Program-made: the position numbers and the translations under genes | In this document: positions 25,185 to 33,573 of the stretch, piece by piece | Position numbering within the stretch: position 1 is the first letter of the stretch | How the letters are laid out: each line of letters opens with the position of its first letter | NCBI GenBank assembly: GCA_937941095.1 | Contig: CALDYJ010000011.1 | Coordinates: 1-35,233, forward strand | Direction of reading: 5' to 3' | DNA length: 35,233 bases | Source of the DNA: an uncultured Saprospiraceae bacterium | Lineage (GTDB): Bacteria; Bacteroidota; Bacteroidia; Chitinophagales; Saprospiraceae | The notes under the pieces: generated by a model | What the model saw: the letters and a program-made list of their open reading frames with translations, nothing else | What the model was told of the DNA's origin: nothing | Databases searched by the model: none

Positions 25185-25490
25185 ATGTACCTGACACTCG
25201 TTACTATAGTCATAGCTCTTTTTATAGCAATGTTATTTGTGAATGTATATTTTAGAGTAAATGTGATGAAATCCTATAAGATATTGGTAAAAAACAATGT
25301 CGAATTTGGGGCAAGACACCTTTTTTCAGATAAAAAATTAGAAGAAGAAATCTATCCTAAATATCCTGAGATGAAGGAACACATTCACACTTTTGTAAAA
25401 AATTTGAGAAAGTCGATCAATATGGCCACTGTTTTAATAGCTTTGATCACTCTCTTCGGGGCAATACTAATGTATTATAGACATGAATAA
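25185..25490 (+). CDS. Small two-span membrane protein of unknown function
   Basis: A 101-residue protein I do not recognise. Residues 2-25 are a hydrophobic span. The middle (about 26-75) is charged (MKSYKILVKNNVEFGARHLF, then acidic and basic stretches). Residues about 76-97 (NMATVLIALITLFGAILMYY) are a second span, ending YRHE. The two ends would face the same side with a loop of about 50 residues between. Its stop overlaps the start of the oxidoreductase gene in ATGAATAA (25483-25490), so translation is coupled and it very likely serves the same pathway. It is first in the cassette with a Gfo/Idh oxidoreductase, a lipoprotein and a sugar-phosphate transferase. A membrane accessory of surface-glycan assembly is a guess from position only. 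Confidence 0.65.
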   Translation: MYLTLVTIVIALFIAMLFVNVYFRVNVMKSYKILVKNNVEFGARHLFSDKKLEEEIYPKYPEMKEHIHTFVKNLRKSINMATVLIALITLFGAILMYYRHE

Positions 25491-26502
25491 GTTAAAATTG
25501 GGGCTGTTTGGTGTTGGCCATCTCGGTAAAATACATTTGAAATGTATTCTTGAATCAGGCATTTTTGACATTATGGGTTTTTATGATCCAAATGACGCCA
25601 TGGCTGATGAGGTTGTTAAAAAGTACGAAATCAAAAGATTTTTAGACACTGATTCCCTTATAGATGCAGTTGAAGTCGTCGATATCGTTACACCGACATT
25701 ATCACATTTTGATATTGCAAAGGCTTGCTTAAGCAAAAGAAAACACTTTTTTGTAGAAAAACCATTGACTCATTCTTTAGAACAAGCTGAAGAATTAATA
25801 GCCTTGGCTCATGTAGCAAAAGTCAAAGCCCAAGTCGGACATGTAGAACGTTTTAATCCTGCTTTTCTCTCGATAGAAAAAGAAGATTTGAAGCCAATGT
25901 TTATAGAAGCACATAGGTTATCAAGCTTTTCACAGAGAGGGACAGATGTATCCGTAGTCCTTGATTTAATGATTCACGATATAGATATTATTTTGAATTT
26001 GGTTGATTCAAAGATTAAAAGTGTAAACGCTGTTGGTGTATCCATTTTGAGTAAATCATCAGATATATGCAATGCAAGGCTTGAATTTGAAAATGGATGC
26101 ATCGCTAACTTAACGGCTAGCAGAATGGCTTTAAAGCAAATGAGGAAATTAAGAATCTTCCAAAATGACGCTTACCTTAGCCTTGATTTTTTGGCAAAGA
26201 AATCTCAAAAGATCAAAATTCACGATTCTGAGCAAGAGGCTCTCATGATAGATAAGAATTATTTAAAATATTTATCTGAAAAAGGAGAAAAATTCATGTC
26301 AGTTCAAGAACCAGAGGTTTTTCCGGTTAATGCCATCAAAATGGAGCTAGAATCTCTTCATAAAAGCATAATTGACGATAAAAAAGAAGCTGTCAGCTTA
26401 GAAGACGGATACGAAGCGCTTAAATTAGCACATCAAATTCTAGACAAAGTGGATGAAAGAAATAACAGAATAGCTAGTATTGGTCATTTTATTGAGACTT
26501 AA
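25483..26502 (+). CDS. Gfo/Idh/MocA-family NAD(P)-dependent sugar oxidoreductase
   Basis: A 339-residue enzyme. The Rossmann nucleotide-binding motif is LFGVGHLGKIH (8-18). The family's catalytic-lysine motif is FVEKPLTHSLEQAEELI (about 92-108). VGHVERFNPAF (about 118-128) and the C-terminal alpha/beta domain with DLMIHDIDIILNLV (about 160-173) follow; H165 in that stretch is at the place of the family's catalytic histidine. Members oxidise or reduce hydroxyls of nucleotide sugars or cyclitols. Because it is translationally coupled to a small membrane protein and lies before a priming sugar-phosphate transferase, it probably makes a modified nucleotide sugar for a surface glycan; the exact substrate cannot be read from the sequence. 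Confidence 0.88.
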   Translation: MNKLKLGLFGVGHLGKIHLKCILESGIFDIMGFYDPNDAMADEVVKKYEIKRFLDTDSLIDAVEVVDIVTPTLSHFDIAKACLSKRKHFFVEKPLTHSLEQAEELIALAHVAKVKAQVGHVERFNPAFLSIEKEDLKPMFIEAHRLSSFSQRGTDVSVVLDLMIHDIDIILNLVDSKIKSVNAVGVSILSKSSDICNARLEFENGCIANLTASRMALKQMRKLRIFQNDAYLSLDFLAKKSQKIKIHDSEQEALMIDKNYLKYLSEKGEKFMSVQEPEVFPVNAIKMELESLHKSIIDDKKEAVSLEDGYEALKLAHQILDKVDERNNRIASIGHFIET

Positions 26503-26538
26503 ACCAGCAGAACAACACATTTCAAACGTTATTGATTT

Positions 26539-27417
26539 ATGGAAAAAAAGATGATCCGTTTATTAAACTTCTTTTGCTTGATGGCATTAATAGTTTTTAT
26601 ATACTCCTGTGATATAATTAATCCAGAAGAAGAAATCCCTTCTTTTATTGAATTTTCGGGATTCGATTTGATTGTCAGGGGAGGAGAAGGTTCTAATTCG
26701 CATCAAATAACTGAAGGTTGGATTTATGTAGATAATGAATTAATAGGTGCTTTTTCACCAAATAAACCATTTCCAGTTTTAGCCTCTGGCGAAAGCGAAA
26801 TTGTTGTTGATCCGGGAATTCATACAAATGGCATCAGCGTAGCAACAGAATTATATCCATTTTATACAAGGTTTACTACAACTGTAAATTTAGTTGAAGG
26901 TGAAACAACAATCATAAGACCTCAATTTGAATACAGAGAAAATCTGACATTTGTATTTGTACAAGATTTTACGGATACACATATTTTTACAGATGACTTA
27001 GACAACAATACCAATACAGAAATGACTACCACTTTAGATGGTGCTTTCGAAGGGCCTTCTGGCATTATTTCTTTAGATCAAGACAATCCCGTTTCAGCAG
27101 TTGGTACAGCTTTTAACTATGAATTGCCTAATACAAGTTTAGGAGCGGTATTGATGGAAATAAATTACAAAACAGATGCTAGATTGAATATTGGTATAAT
27201 AGGCTTTAATGATTTTGGAACTCCTGAAGTATTCCCACCAACTCACGGTTTAAACATCAAAGAGGAATGGAATAAGGTTTACATAGATTTTTCGGAAGCG
27301 CTCAATTCTTCAGGTTACCCATCGCATCAAATTTACTTTTCAGCAACAATACCTGAAGATGTAGACAATGCAAATATTTTATTTGATAACATTAAGCTAA
27401 TTCACTTCGATCAATAA
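26539..27417 (+). CDS. Predicted lipoprotein with beta-sandwich-like C-terminus
   Basis: A 292-residue protein with a lipoprotein signal: basic MEKKMIR, a hydrophobic stretch, then the lipobox VFIYSC with C24 as the acylated residue. An acidic patch (NPEEE) follows within a few residues of the cysteine, somewhat like export signals of surface-exposed Bacteroidota lipoproteins. The mature part is rich in beta-type segments (residues 36-140 and 140-290) ending in SHQIYFSATIPEDVDNANILFDNIKLIHFD, a shape seen in galactose-binding or carbohydrate-binding sandwiches. I cannot name a family. It lies 36 bases behind the oxidoreductase and 14 bases ahead of the sugar-phosphate transferase, so it probably takes part in the same glycan pathway. 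Confidence 0.7.
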   Translation: MEKKMIRLLNFFCLMALIVFIYSCDIINPEEEIPSFIEFSGFDLIVRGGEGSNSHQITEGWIYVDNELIGAFSPNKPFPVLASGESEIVVDPGIHTNGISVATELYPFYTRFTTTVNLVEGETTIIRPQFEYRENLTFVFVQDFTDTHIFTDDLDNNTNTEMTTTLDGAFEGPSGIISLDQDNPVSAVGTAFNYELPNTSLGAVLMEINYKTDARLNIGIIGFNDFGTPEVFPPTHGLNIKEEWNKVYIDFSEALNSSGYPSHQIYFSATIPEDVDNANILFDNIKLIHFDQ

Positions 27418-27431
27418 TTGATCTGCAGTTT

Positions 27432-28850
27432 ATGAAGGGGCAAAGAAAAACAGATCTTGTAGTCTACATCATAGCAGACTTTGTCATGGCTATGCTTGCT
27501 TGGGCATTATTTTTTCTTTATAGAAAAAACATTGAAGGCAGAATTGACTTTAATGCTGTCATTCAAGATTCAAATTTTTTAATAGGTATCATTGCAATCC
27601 CCGCAGGTTGGTATATGTTATATTCCATCTTTGAAGATTATAAAGATATTTATCGCTTATCTAGACTCAAGGTATTGTCAAAGACTTTGTTCTTAACCAT
27701 TGGTGGAGTGATCGTCTTATTTTTCACCTTCATTTTAGATGACGTAGTTTCTGGCCCTTCGTCTTACATTAGATCGTTTTTGATACTCTTCAGTTTACAT
27801 TTCTTTTTAACCAGTTTCGCAAGAATGCTTTTATTGTCTAGAGCAAGTAGAAGGTTAAAGACTGGCAAAGTTTCTTACAATACATTAATCATCGGAGGCA
27901 ACAGCAATGCTTTGGACATGTATAAAGAGATTACTGGCCTCGAAAAAGGTTTAGGAAATAGTTTTTTAGGCTTCATAGACACCAATGGGAATAGCATTCA
28001 TGAGATGAGTGACCATTTACCGAGGTTAGGAAAAATTGAGGAACTCAAAAGTGTAATAGACGATAAAAACATTGAAGAAGTAATCATCGCGATCGAATCA
28101 TCAGAGCATAACCGGCTGCGCGAAATCATGAATGTGCTATTTGATTATGGTGAAAAAGTCTTGATTAAGATTATTCCCGACATGTACGACATTATGCTTG
28201 GAACAGTAAGAATGAATCATGTTTTTGGAGCTGTACTTATTGAAGTGCGTCAACATTTAATGCCGAGGTGGCAAAGGCTCTTAAAAAGAATTTTTGATTT
28301 ATTTATTTCTTCTTTATTAATCTTGTTATGCCTTCCTATTTATTTAATTGCTTTCATCCGTGTCAGACTTTCGTCAAAAGGGCCTATAATATATAAGCAA
28401 TCCAGAATTGGCTATAATGGAAAACCATTTACTATTTACAAGTTTAGATCTATGTATTTAGATGCTGAAGATGGAGGACCTCAATTGTCACATGCAACAG
28501 ATAGTAGAGTTACACCTTGGGGTAGGGTGATGAGAAAATGGAGGATAGACGAAATTCCTCAATTTTTTAATGTTTTGAAAGGCGATATGTCTTTGGTTGG
28601 TCCAAGGCCTGAAAGGCAGTTTTTTATTGACCAGATAATTGAAAGAGCTCCGCACTACAAACATTTATTAAAAGTGAGGCCAGGCATTACCTCTTGGGGC
28701 CAGGTAAAATATGGTTATGCTTCAAATCTAGAAGAAATGTTGCAGCGCTTAAAATTTGATATTCTCTACATTGAAAATATGTCCTTAGCTTTAGACTTTA
28801 AAATATTGTTCTATACTTTTTTAGTGTTGCTGCAAGGAAAAGGAAAATAA
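27432..28850 (+). CDS. Polyprenyl glycosylphosphotransferase (WbaP/WcaJ-like priming enzyme)
   Basis: A 472-residue inner-membrane enzyme that starts a surface polysaccharide by moving a sugar-1-phosphate to undecaprenyl phosphate. Four N-terminal spans (about 8-28, 48-66, 84-105, 110-128) precede a CoA-binding-like Rossmann region (about 148-260, starting NTLIIGGNSNALDMYKEI). A membrane-associated segment near 285-310 follows, then the catalytic bacterial sugar transferase domain: KRIFDLFISSLL, GPIIYKQSRIGYNGKPF, YKFRSMYLDAEDGG, RKWRIDEIPQFFNVLKGDMS and LVGPRPERQFF, with the catalytic Asp-Glu pair in RIDEIPQ. Length fits WbaP/WcaJ (about 465-475). It closes the four-gene cassette and ends at a bidirectional terminator. 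The sugar (often galactose, glucose or a bacillosamine derivative) is not determined. Confidence 0.93.
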   Translation: MKGQRKTDLVVYIIADFVMAMLAWALFFLYRKNIEGRIDFNAVIQDSNFLIGIIAIPAGWYMLYSIFEDYKDIYRLSRLKVLSKTLFLTIGGVIVLFFTFILDDVVSGPSSYIRSFLILFSLHFFLTSFARMLLLSRASRRLKTGKVSYNTLIIGGNSNALDMYKEITGLEKGLGNSFLGFIDTNGNSIHEMSDHLPRLGKIEELKSVIDDKNIEEVIIAIESSEHNRLREIMNVLFDYGEKVLIKIIPDMYDIMLGTVRMNHVFGAVLIEVRQHLMPRWQRLLKRIFDLFISSLLILLCLPIYLIAFIRVRLSSKGPIIYKQSRIGYNGKPFTIYKFRSMYLDAEDGGPQLSHATDSRVTPWGRVMRKWRIDEIPQFFNVLKGDMSLVGPRPERQFFIDQIIERAPHYKHLLKVRPGITSWGQVKYGYASNLEEMLQRLKFDILYIENMSLALDFKILFYTFLVLLQGKGK

Positions 28851-28863
28851 GTTTGAGGCATAA

Positions 28864-28897
28864 AAAAAAGGCCATGTCAATCGACAAGGCCTTTTTT
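28864..28897. terminator. Bidirectional terminator between the glycan cassette and the outer-membrane barrel gene
   Basis: AAAAAAGGCC (28864-28873) pairs perfectly with GGCCTTTTTT (28888-28897) around a 14-base loop. A run of T follows the stem on both strands. It lies 13 bases past the transferase stop and 17 bases past the stop of the convergent barrel gene, serving both. Confidence 0.88.
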
Positions 28898-28914
28898 AGG
28901 TTTAAGCAAACTTT

Positions 28915-29562
28915 CTAAAATCGATAGGTCAAACCAAATCTTGTAACTATTGGAACACTATTGGAGGAGAATTCTCTTGAAAAATCCCAGAGGACATAAG
29001 CGCTAAATGAAATGTCGCCTCCAGATTGATAACCAGCCCCGAGGTAATAATGTGCGTTAGGTTCTCTTTCTAATTCAAGTTTATTGTCACTGTCAATTAC
29101 ACCAGTTGCAAATGACTCCCATACATTTTCAATCTCACCATGGATAAAATAGTATTCGAATACTTTTAATCTTGAAAACACCCCAACAGAAAAATCAGTT
29201 GCACTTAATCGGAGATCCTCTGCTGCTGAGCCATCATTAAATTTTCCTCCTTGATATAAAATTCCGACTTTAGGACCTACTGAAAAGTTGTCTGATATTT
29301 TATAACCAACCATTGGAGAAAGTCCACCTACAAAAATATTGCCTTCATAATTACCACCTATATTTGATCTTCTAAGGTTAATGCTTACATCAGCACCATA
29401 CCAAAGTTTACTTGTGATGCTTCCACTTTCGTCAAAGTATTCACTTTTAGTTTTATCTTTTTTCTTTTTCTTCTTTTTCTTGCCTCTGTATTGTGCATCT
29501 ACATCAAAGGAGAAGCCTAAAAAAATCGCTGTAATTATGCTAAATAAGAATATCTTTTTCAT
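28915..29562 (-). CDS. Small outer-membrane beta-barrel protein
   Basis: A 215-residue protein with a signal peptide (about 1-23, cleavage near SFDVDAQ). A striking run of eight lysines (RGKKKKKKKKDKTK, about 26-39) follows directly. From about 50 on, alternating hydrophobic strands separated by turns suit an 8-stranded OmpA/OmpX-like barrel: LWYGADVSINLRR, GGLSPMVGYKI, FSVGPKVGILYQ, FSVGVFSRLKVF and YFIHGEIENVW, and it ends in the C-terminal aromatic signature RFGLTYRF. Function is unknown; such barrels are usually structural or adhesive. It is the last gene of a minus-strand series with an M23 peptidase and the 970-residue protein, 129 bases after the latter. The polybasic run at the periplasmic N-terminus is odd. 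Confidence 0.78.
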   Translation of the reverse strand: MKKIFLFSIITAIFLGFSFDVDAQYRGKKKKKKKKDKTKSEYFDESGSITSKLWYGADVSINLRRSNIGGNYEGNIFVGGLSPMVGYKISDNFSVGPKVGILYQGGKFNDGSAAEDLRLSATDFSVGVFSRLKVFEYYFIHGEIENVWESFATGVIDSDNKLELEREPNAHYYLGAGYQSGGDISFSAYVLWDFSREFSSNSVPIVTRFGLTYRF

Positions 29563-29691
29563 ATTTAAATGATTTTGATTTGTTCCTAACTAATACGTTC
29601 AAGAACAAGGTATTGTTTTTTGTTTAGATGTTTTAATTGAGCAAAAGCAATTAAGGTTTTTATAAAATTTGTTATGAAAATGTTAATCAGC

Positions 29692-32604
29692 TTAATTGTA
29701 AAATGAAGGTACTAATTTATACGATTCTAAATAGCCATTTTTGATGAGATAATTTATCCAATCTTTTGCCCTTGCATTACTGGTATACTTGTAGAAAGTT
29801 TGAAATTCATTTAGTTTTTCGGAATAACCTAGGGTCGTCCTAAATTCTAATTCAAGAATTTTAATTATTCCATAAACAAAATAGTCTCTATGTCCACCTC
29901 CTCGCCCAAGAAATCTATAAGTAAGGTCATAGTTTAGTATCTCTACGATCTTTTCATAATCTAATTTATTTCTCTTGGCAAGAAAATCGACTCCAAAATC
30001 TTTTAAATAGGCCATATAAAAATCTTGTTGACTGAGATTTTGATGACGTTTGCGCATTTCATTAATTTGTTTGACAGATTCAAACTTAAAAATGGGTAAA
30101 CCAAAATCTTTATTAAGAAAGCTTATGTCATTATTTCCATTTTTATCTATGATTCCATCTACAAAATAAAGGAGATTAGCTATGTCAGAATATGAAACTT
30201 TAGAGACAATGTTTTTTTGAAGTTCAGCCCTTGTTGCCTGCTCAATATCCATGCTAATTGACAATTGAAGTTTTTCTTCCAAACTCATCCCAATCATACT
30301 AATTAGTATGATGTTTAATTGGGTGGTCCTATCTTCAATTTCAGAGATGTATTCAGATTCCATGAGGTAATCAGTTAATGTTACCATGATCTCTTGGCAT
30401 TCTTGAGAGATAACTTTCGTGTTATCTAAGTATTTTAGAAACCATTGGTTTCTGAAAAAATGGTTAGCAATGTAAGCCTTGTCTTCCAAATCAAAGTTTA
30501 TTGATTTCTGTTGAAAAAACTTTATTGTGTTTTGCGGATCTTCCCCTTTAAAGAATCTTATCATAGAAGAAAGTTCTTTTACTGAATAATCCTTGTTTTC
30601 AAAATGTTCTAAATCTCGAAGAGAAAGGACTTCTTTGAGGGCAAGTTTTCGGATGTCTTTCTGTGGATGAATTTTATTAATTAAAGAAATAATGGCGTCC
30701 TTGTTTTCCATGAAAATATGATCATCTTCTACAAGTAAGTTAAAGGACTTATAATCTATCTTATCCATTAATTGCAACCTGGGAAGTAATTCTTCGTAGT
30801 CAATTTCTTTGTCAAAACTACTTAAGTTATTTTCATTGTTGCAAAGTTCCAGTAATTCATCTATCCCTTCTAACAGAGATTTGTCTGTCGCTACCTCTTT
30901 TATTTTTTCAATTTGAACTAAGAGTTTTTTGTCGTTTAGGTTGAATTTTTTATGATAATTTTTGCACGAACCTGCTCCATCCATTGTTCTAAATATCACG
31001 GCGGTCTTTACATAGTTTGAAAACAAGGTCTGTTCTTTCAGAATGTCATTCCAATTTCTTGAGTAGAAAATATCCAAAATTCTCCCAGCGGAATAGGTAT
31101 TCAGTTGATTTTTTGAATTAAGAATGGCCCAGTATTCTATGCTGCAGATGTTTTTAGTGTTTAGTAAACTTAAAATCTTGTTTTCTAGCTTATATCGCTT
31201 TTTTTGATCTGATTCGAACTTTAATAATGCTAGCTCATTTTGTAATAAAATACTTCCTTTATAATCTAAATCGTTTTCTTTACTGAGGGCAACAATTTTT
31301 GAGAGTATCTCTAAATAGTTATATTTTAAGGAAGGAATAGAAGGATTTATTTTAGTCATTATATTTCTATACTTAGACAATAGTTGTTCTAAAGTGCTTG
31401 GGTCTGCTTCAGAGAGCTGTCTATAAGAAGCAACAGCAACCGAATCGTTTTTAGAATTTAAACGCCTAATAAGCTTTTCAAGATTTTTTGTGTTTTCTTT
31501 TCTTTCTTCTTCACTGATGAATCTTTTTAGTTGTTCATCCCACTCAAAATTTAAATAATTCTTGGACCAATAAATTAAATTGTTTCTTGCCTGTTCAAAT
31601 TCATCATTTTCTGAAATCTCAATTTGACTTAAATTTTTGATCAAGTTTGAAATGTTTAAATCGTTTTCTTTTTTACTGAGTTTAAAATTATAAATCGAAA
31701 GATAGTAGAGGAGCTTAGGATCTTTAGTCTTCAACAAACTTGCAATTAACATTTCGGCATTTCCTTTTTCTAAATTACTACACAGTGTTGTGCCATAAAA
31801 ATCTACTTGTTCGTAATAAAAATTTTGCTTGGTATCGTATGTTTCCTCTAAGTAAAGGTTTTTAATAATTTCGGCTGGGGTGTCTTTTTTTATGAGAAGG
31901 ATGATAGAGTCCTGAAGATTTTTTTCAACATGCTCTAATTCAAAACCATAAGCTTTGGCAGATAAATTACTCAGCTTTTTCTGTTTAATTTCGTTTAAGA
32001 CTTCATCTTCTGGATTGAAGTAAATGGCATTTTCGGCATTTGTTGTTAATGCTTTTATCTCATCGTTTGAAAATGGGATACAATTAAAAATTTCATTATA
32101 AGCTATTCCGTATTCTAATTGGAGAGATCTAATGTTTTCCACAATTTCAATCTTGTCAATGCTTTCTGTAGACTGAAGTTTGAAACAAAATTCTGTCAAT
32201 AATTCATTTGGAGAAAAAAGCTCTGGTCTATTGATTTTAAAATCTATGTCTATCAGTTCTAATTCATTCAAATAGAAAGCATTCAGTAAATGAGAATATT
32301 TTATTGAATCTTGGTAAGTATAATAGAAGTCGTAGAATTGTTGTTTGCCTGGGTTTGACCTAAGGTCAATTTTTTCGTCTGGAAAAAGAGTGTTGAATTT
32401 TAGAATTTCTAATGCTTTGACTCCATTTTTTTCGTCATCTAAAAAGCTGGCAACATCTCTTAAATATCTAGGATTGCCAGATTCTAAAATCCACTCAAGT
32501 TGGTAAAGAATATTTTCATTGGGACTTGGCATTACATTGTCCTGTCCATTAAGGTAATAGATATTAAAAACAAAGATAAAGAAGATGACAATTAGCCTGC
32601 TCAT
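29692..32604 (-). CDS. Large secreted helical protein of unknown family
   Basis: A 970-residue protein that I do not recognise. It begins with a clear signal peptide (MSRLIVIFFIFVFNIYYLNG, cut near GQD). The mature part is almost all helical and charged, with repeated ILSL/LLSKY-type helix pairs that look like irregular HEAT- or TPR-like solenoid repeats, but no consensus repeat is firm. The last 100 residues (DFLAKRNKLDYEKIVEILNY ... RFLGRGGGHRDYF) may form a separate domain: the glycine-rich GRGGGHRDYF is a distinct motif. There is no T9SS sorting domain, no lipobox and no membrane span after the signal, so it is probably periplasmic. It lies between an M23 peptidase and an outer-membrane barrel. 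A hairpin ends two bases before its start codon. Confidence 0.6.
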   Translation of the reverse strand: MSRLIVIFFIFVFNIYYLNGQDNVMPSPNENILYQLEWILESGNPRYLRDVASFLDDEKNGVKALEILKFNTLFPDEKIDLRSNPGKQQFYDFYYTYQDSIKYSHLLNAFYLNELELIDIDFKINRPELFSPNELLTEFCFKLQSTESIDKIEIVENIRSLQLEYGIAYNEIFNCIPFSNDEIKALTTNAENAIYFNPEDEVLNEIKQKKLSNLSAKAYGFELEHVEKNLQDSIILLIKKDTPAEIIKNLYLEETYDTKQNFYYEQVDFYGTTLCSNLEKGNAEMLIASLLKTKDPKLLYYLSIYNFKLSKKENDLNISNLIKNLSQIEISENDEFEQARNNLIYWSKNYLNFEWDEQLKRFISEEERKENTKNLEKLIRRLNSKNDSVAVASYRQLSEADPSTLEQLLSKYRNIMTKINPSIPSLKYNYLEILSKIVALSKENDLDYKGSILLQNELALLKFESDQKKRYKLENKILSLLNTKNICSIEYWAILNSKNQLNTYSAGRILDIFYSRNWNDILKEQTLFSNYVKTAVIFRTMDGAGSCKNYHKKFNLNDKKLLVQIEKIKEVATDKSLLEGIDELLELCNNENNLSSFDKEIDYEELLPRLQLMDKIDYKSFNLLVEDDHIFMENKDAIISLINKIHPQKDIRKLALKEVLSLRDLEHFENKDYSVKELSSMIRFFKGEDPQNTIKFFQQKSINFDLEDKAYIANHFFRNQWFLKYLDNTKVISQECQEIMVTLTDYLMESEYISEIEDRTTQLNIILISMIGMSLEEKLQLSISMDIEQATRAELQKNIVSKVSYSDIANLLYFVDGIIDKNGNNDISFLNKDFGLPIFKFESVKQINEMRKRHQNLSQQDFYMAYLKDFGVDFLAKRNKLDYEKIVEILNYDLTYRFLGRGGGHRDYFVYGIIKILELEFRTTLGYSEKLNEFQTFYKYTSNARAKDWINYLIKNGYLESYKLVPSFYN

Positions 32605-32606
32605 TG

Positions 32607-32625
32607 ATTGGAGATATGCTCCAAT
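32607..32625 (-). promoter_or_regulatory. Hairpin directly in front of the 970-residue protein's start codon
   Basis: On the minus strand ATTGGAG, a 5-base loop (CATAT) and CTCCAAT form a perfect 7-pair stem that ends two bases before ATG (32604-32602). A hairpin here would cover the ribosome landing site. No T run follows, so it is not a terminator for the M23 gene 88 bases upstream. Translational control is possible; a chance stem is the alternative. Confidence 0.35.
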
Positions 32626-32712
32626 ACTGTATTTGCAAGAACTAGTCCGAAAGCCCTTTTGTAAAAGCTTAAATGATGATGAAAAAATTACTTTGACGAA
32701 ATAATTGGAGTA

Positions 32713-33357
32713 CTATGGTCGGTTTGCATGAATAAAAGTACTAGGGTCTAAATAACCAAAATGATCCTGTGAATAACCTGGGCCTAGCGCCATGTTTATG
32801 AAGTCTCGAATCTCTAAGTGTAAATGAGCTTTATAAGTGCCATTAGCAGTGCCTATGGTGCCTATCAAATCTCCTCTTCTAACTTTTTGACCTGCACTAA
32901 TATCTATTCTCTGGAGATGCGCATATACACTTTCTATGTATTTTTTTTCAGGATCTCCTTCGATTTTATGGACCAATCGAATGACATTGCCCCAGCCGCA
33001 ACAAACCTCTTGGCTAAAGTTGATAACTCCATCTGCCACTGCATAAACGGGATCACCTAAATCACTATTTCCTCCTCCTTTTCCGTTCCAATCTTCTCCT
33101 AAATGATTTCGCTCTCCAAACCTTGACGCCACATAGTAATTGGAAGCATTTGGTTTTCCTACCGGAAAATCAAAGCCATCTGAAACCAAGTCTGGATTCA
33201 TGTAAAAAATACTGTCAAGTTGTTGAGTATTAAAGTTGGTTTTCGGCTCAACACTTAATTTTTCACTATGATTACAATGATCATATTGATAGAATGACGA
33301 TAAGGATAAAGACAGTATTCCTAGGATGAGAAATATAATATAATAATTAACGTTCAT
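32713..33357 (-). CDS. M23 family metallopeptidase, small secreted form
   Basis: A 214-residue protein with an N-terminal hydrophobic segment (about 6-23) that is a signal peptide or anchor, a linker, and a LytM domain from about 62 to 210. Zinc ligands H85 and D89 are in HLGEDWNG, H147 is in YAHLQR, and H178 and H180 are in AHLHLEI, so the active site is complete. The insertion DWNGKGGGNSDLGDPVYAVADG and the paired cysteines CC at 119-120 resemble the M23 subgroup where the domain stands nearly alone. It should cut peptidoglycan peptides or small glycine-rich peptides outside the inner membrane. It precedes the 970-residue protein by 108 bases on the same strand. The gap to the divergent gene at 33574 carries a good promoter for that gene. 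Confidence 0.88.
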   Translation of the reverse strand: MNVNYYIIFLILGILSLSLSSFYQYDHCNHSEKLSVEPKTNFNTQQLDSIFYMNPDLVSDGFDFPVGKPNASNYYVASRFGERNHLGEDWNGKGGGNSDLGDPVYAVADGVINFSQEVCCGWGNVIRLVHKIEGDPEKKYIESVYAHLQRIDISAGQKVRRGDLIGTIGTANGTYKAHLHLEIRDFINMALGPGYSQDHFGYLDPSTFIHANRP

Positions 33358-33448
33358 GTGTCAAATCAAATTGGTAAACTTTGGCCTTATTTGCTTGAAA
33401 TTCGCTATATTCAATAAACATTTGTATGAATAGCAAAATGTAAGCCTT

Positions 33449-33479
33449 TTTGTGGTCATTTATATAAAATGTAAATTTG
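33449..33479 (+). promoter_or_regulatory. Bacteroidota-type promoter for the cysteine-repeat secreted protein
   Basis: TTTG (33449-33452), exactly 19 bases, then TAAATTTG (33472-33479): both boxes and the spacing fit the Bacteroidota consensus TTTG-N19-TAnnTTTG. Transcription would start near 33486, leaving about 88 bases before the ATG at 33574. The rest of the 216-base gap (33358-33573) is AT-rich, with no frame or hairpin I would report. This is the best promoter match in the window. Confidence 0.5.
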
Positions 33480-33573
33480 AGTATATAAAAGTTTGAATTC
33501 AAGTGTTTATTTGAAAATAATTCAAAATAATCACTAATTTATTATAATCCGCCTCGTAAATCGACAAAACGCA

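Noticed and set aside
29633..29654. Inverted repeat TTAATTG/CAATTAA before the barrel gene as a terminator
   Set aside because: Only seven AT-rich pairs and no T run on the minus strand.
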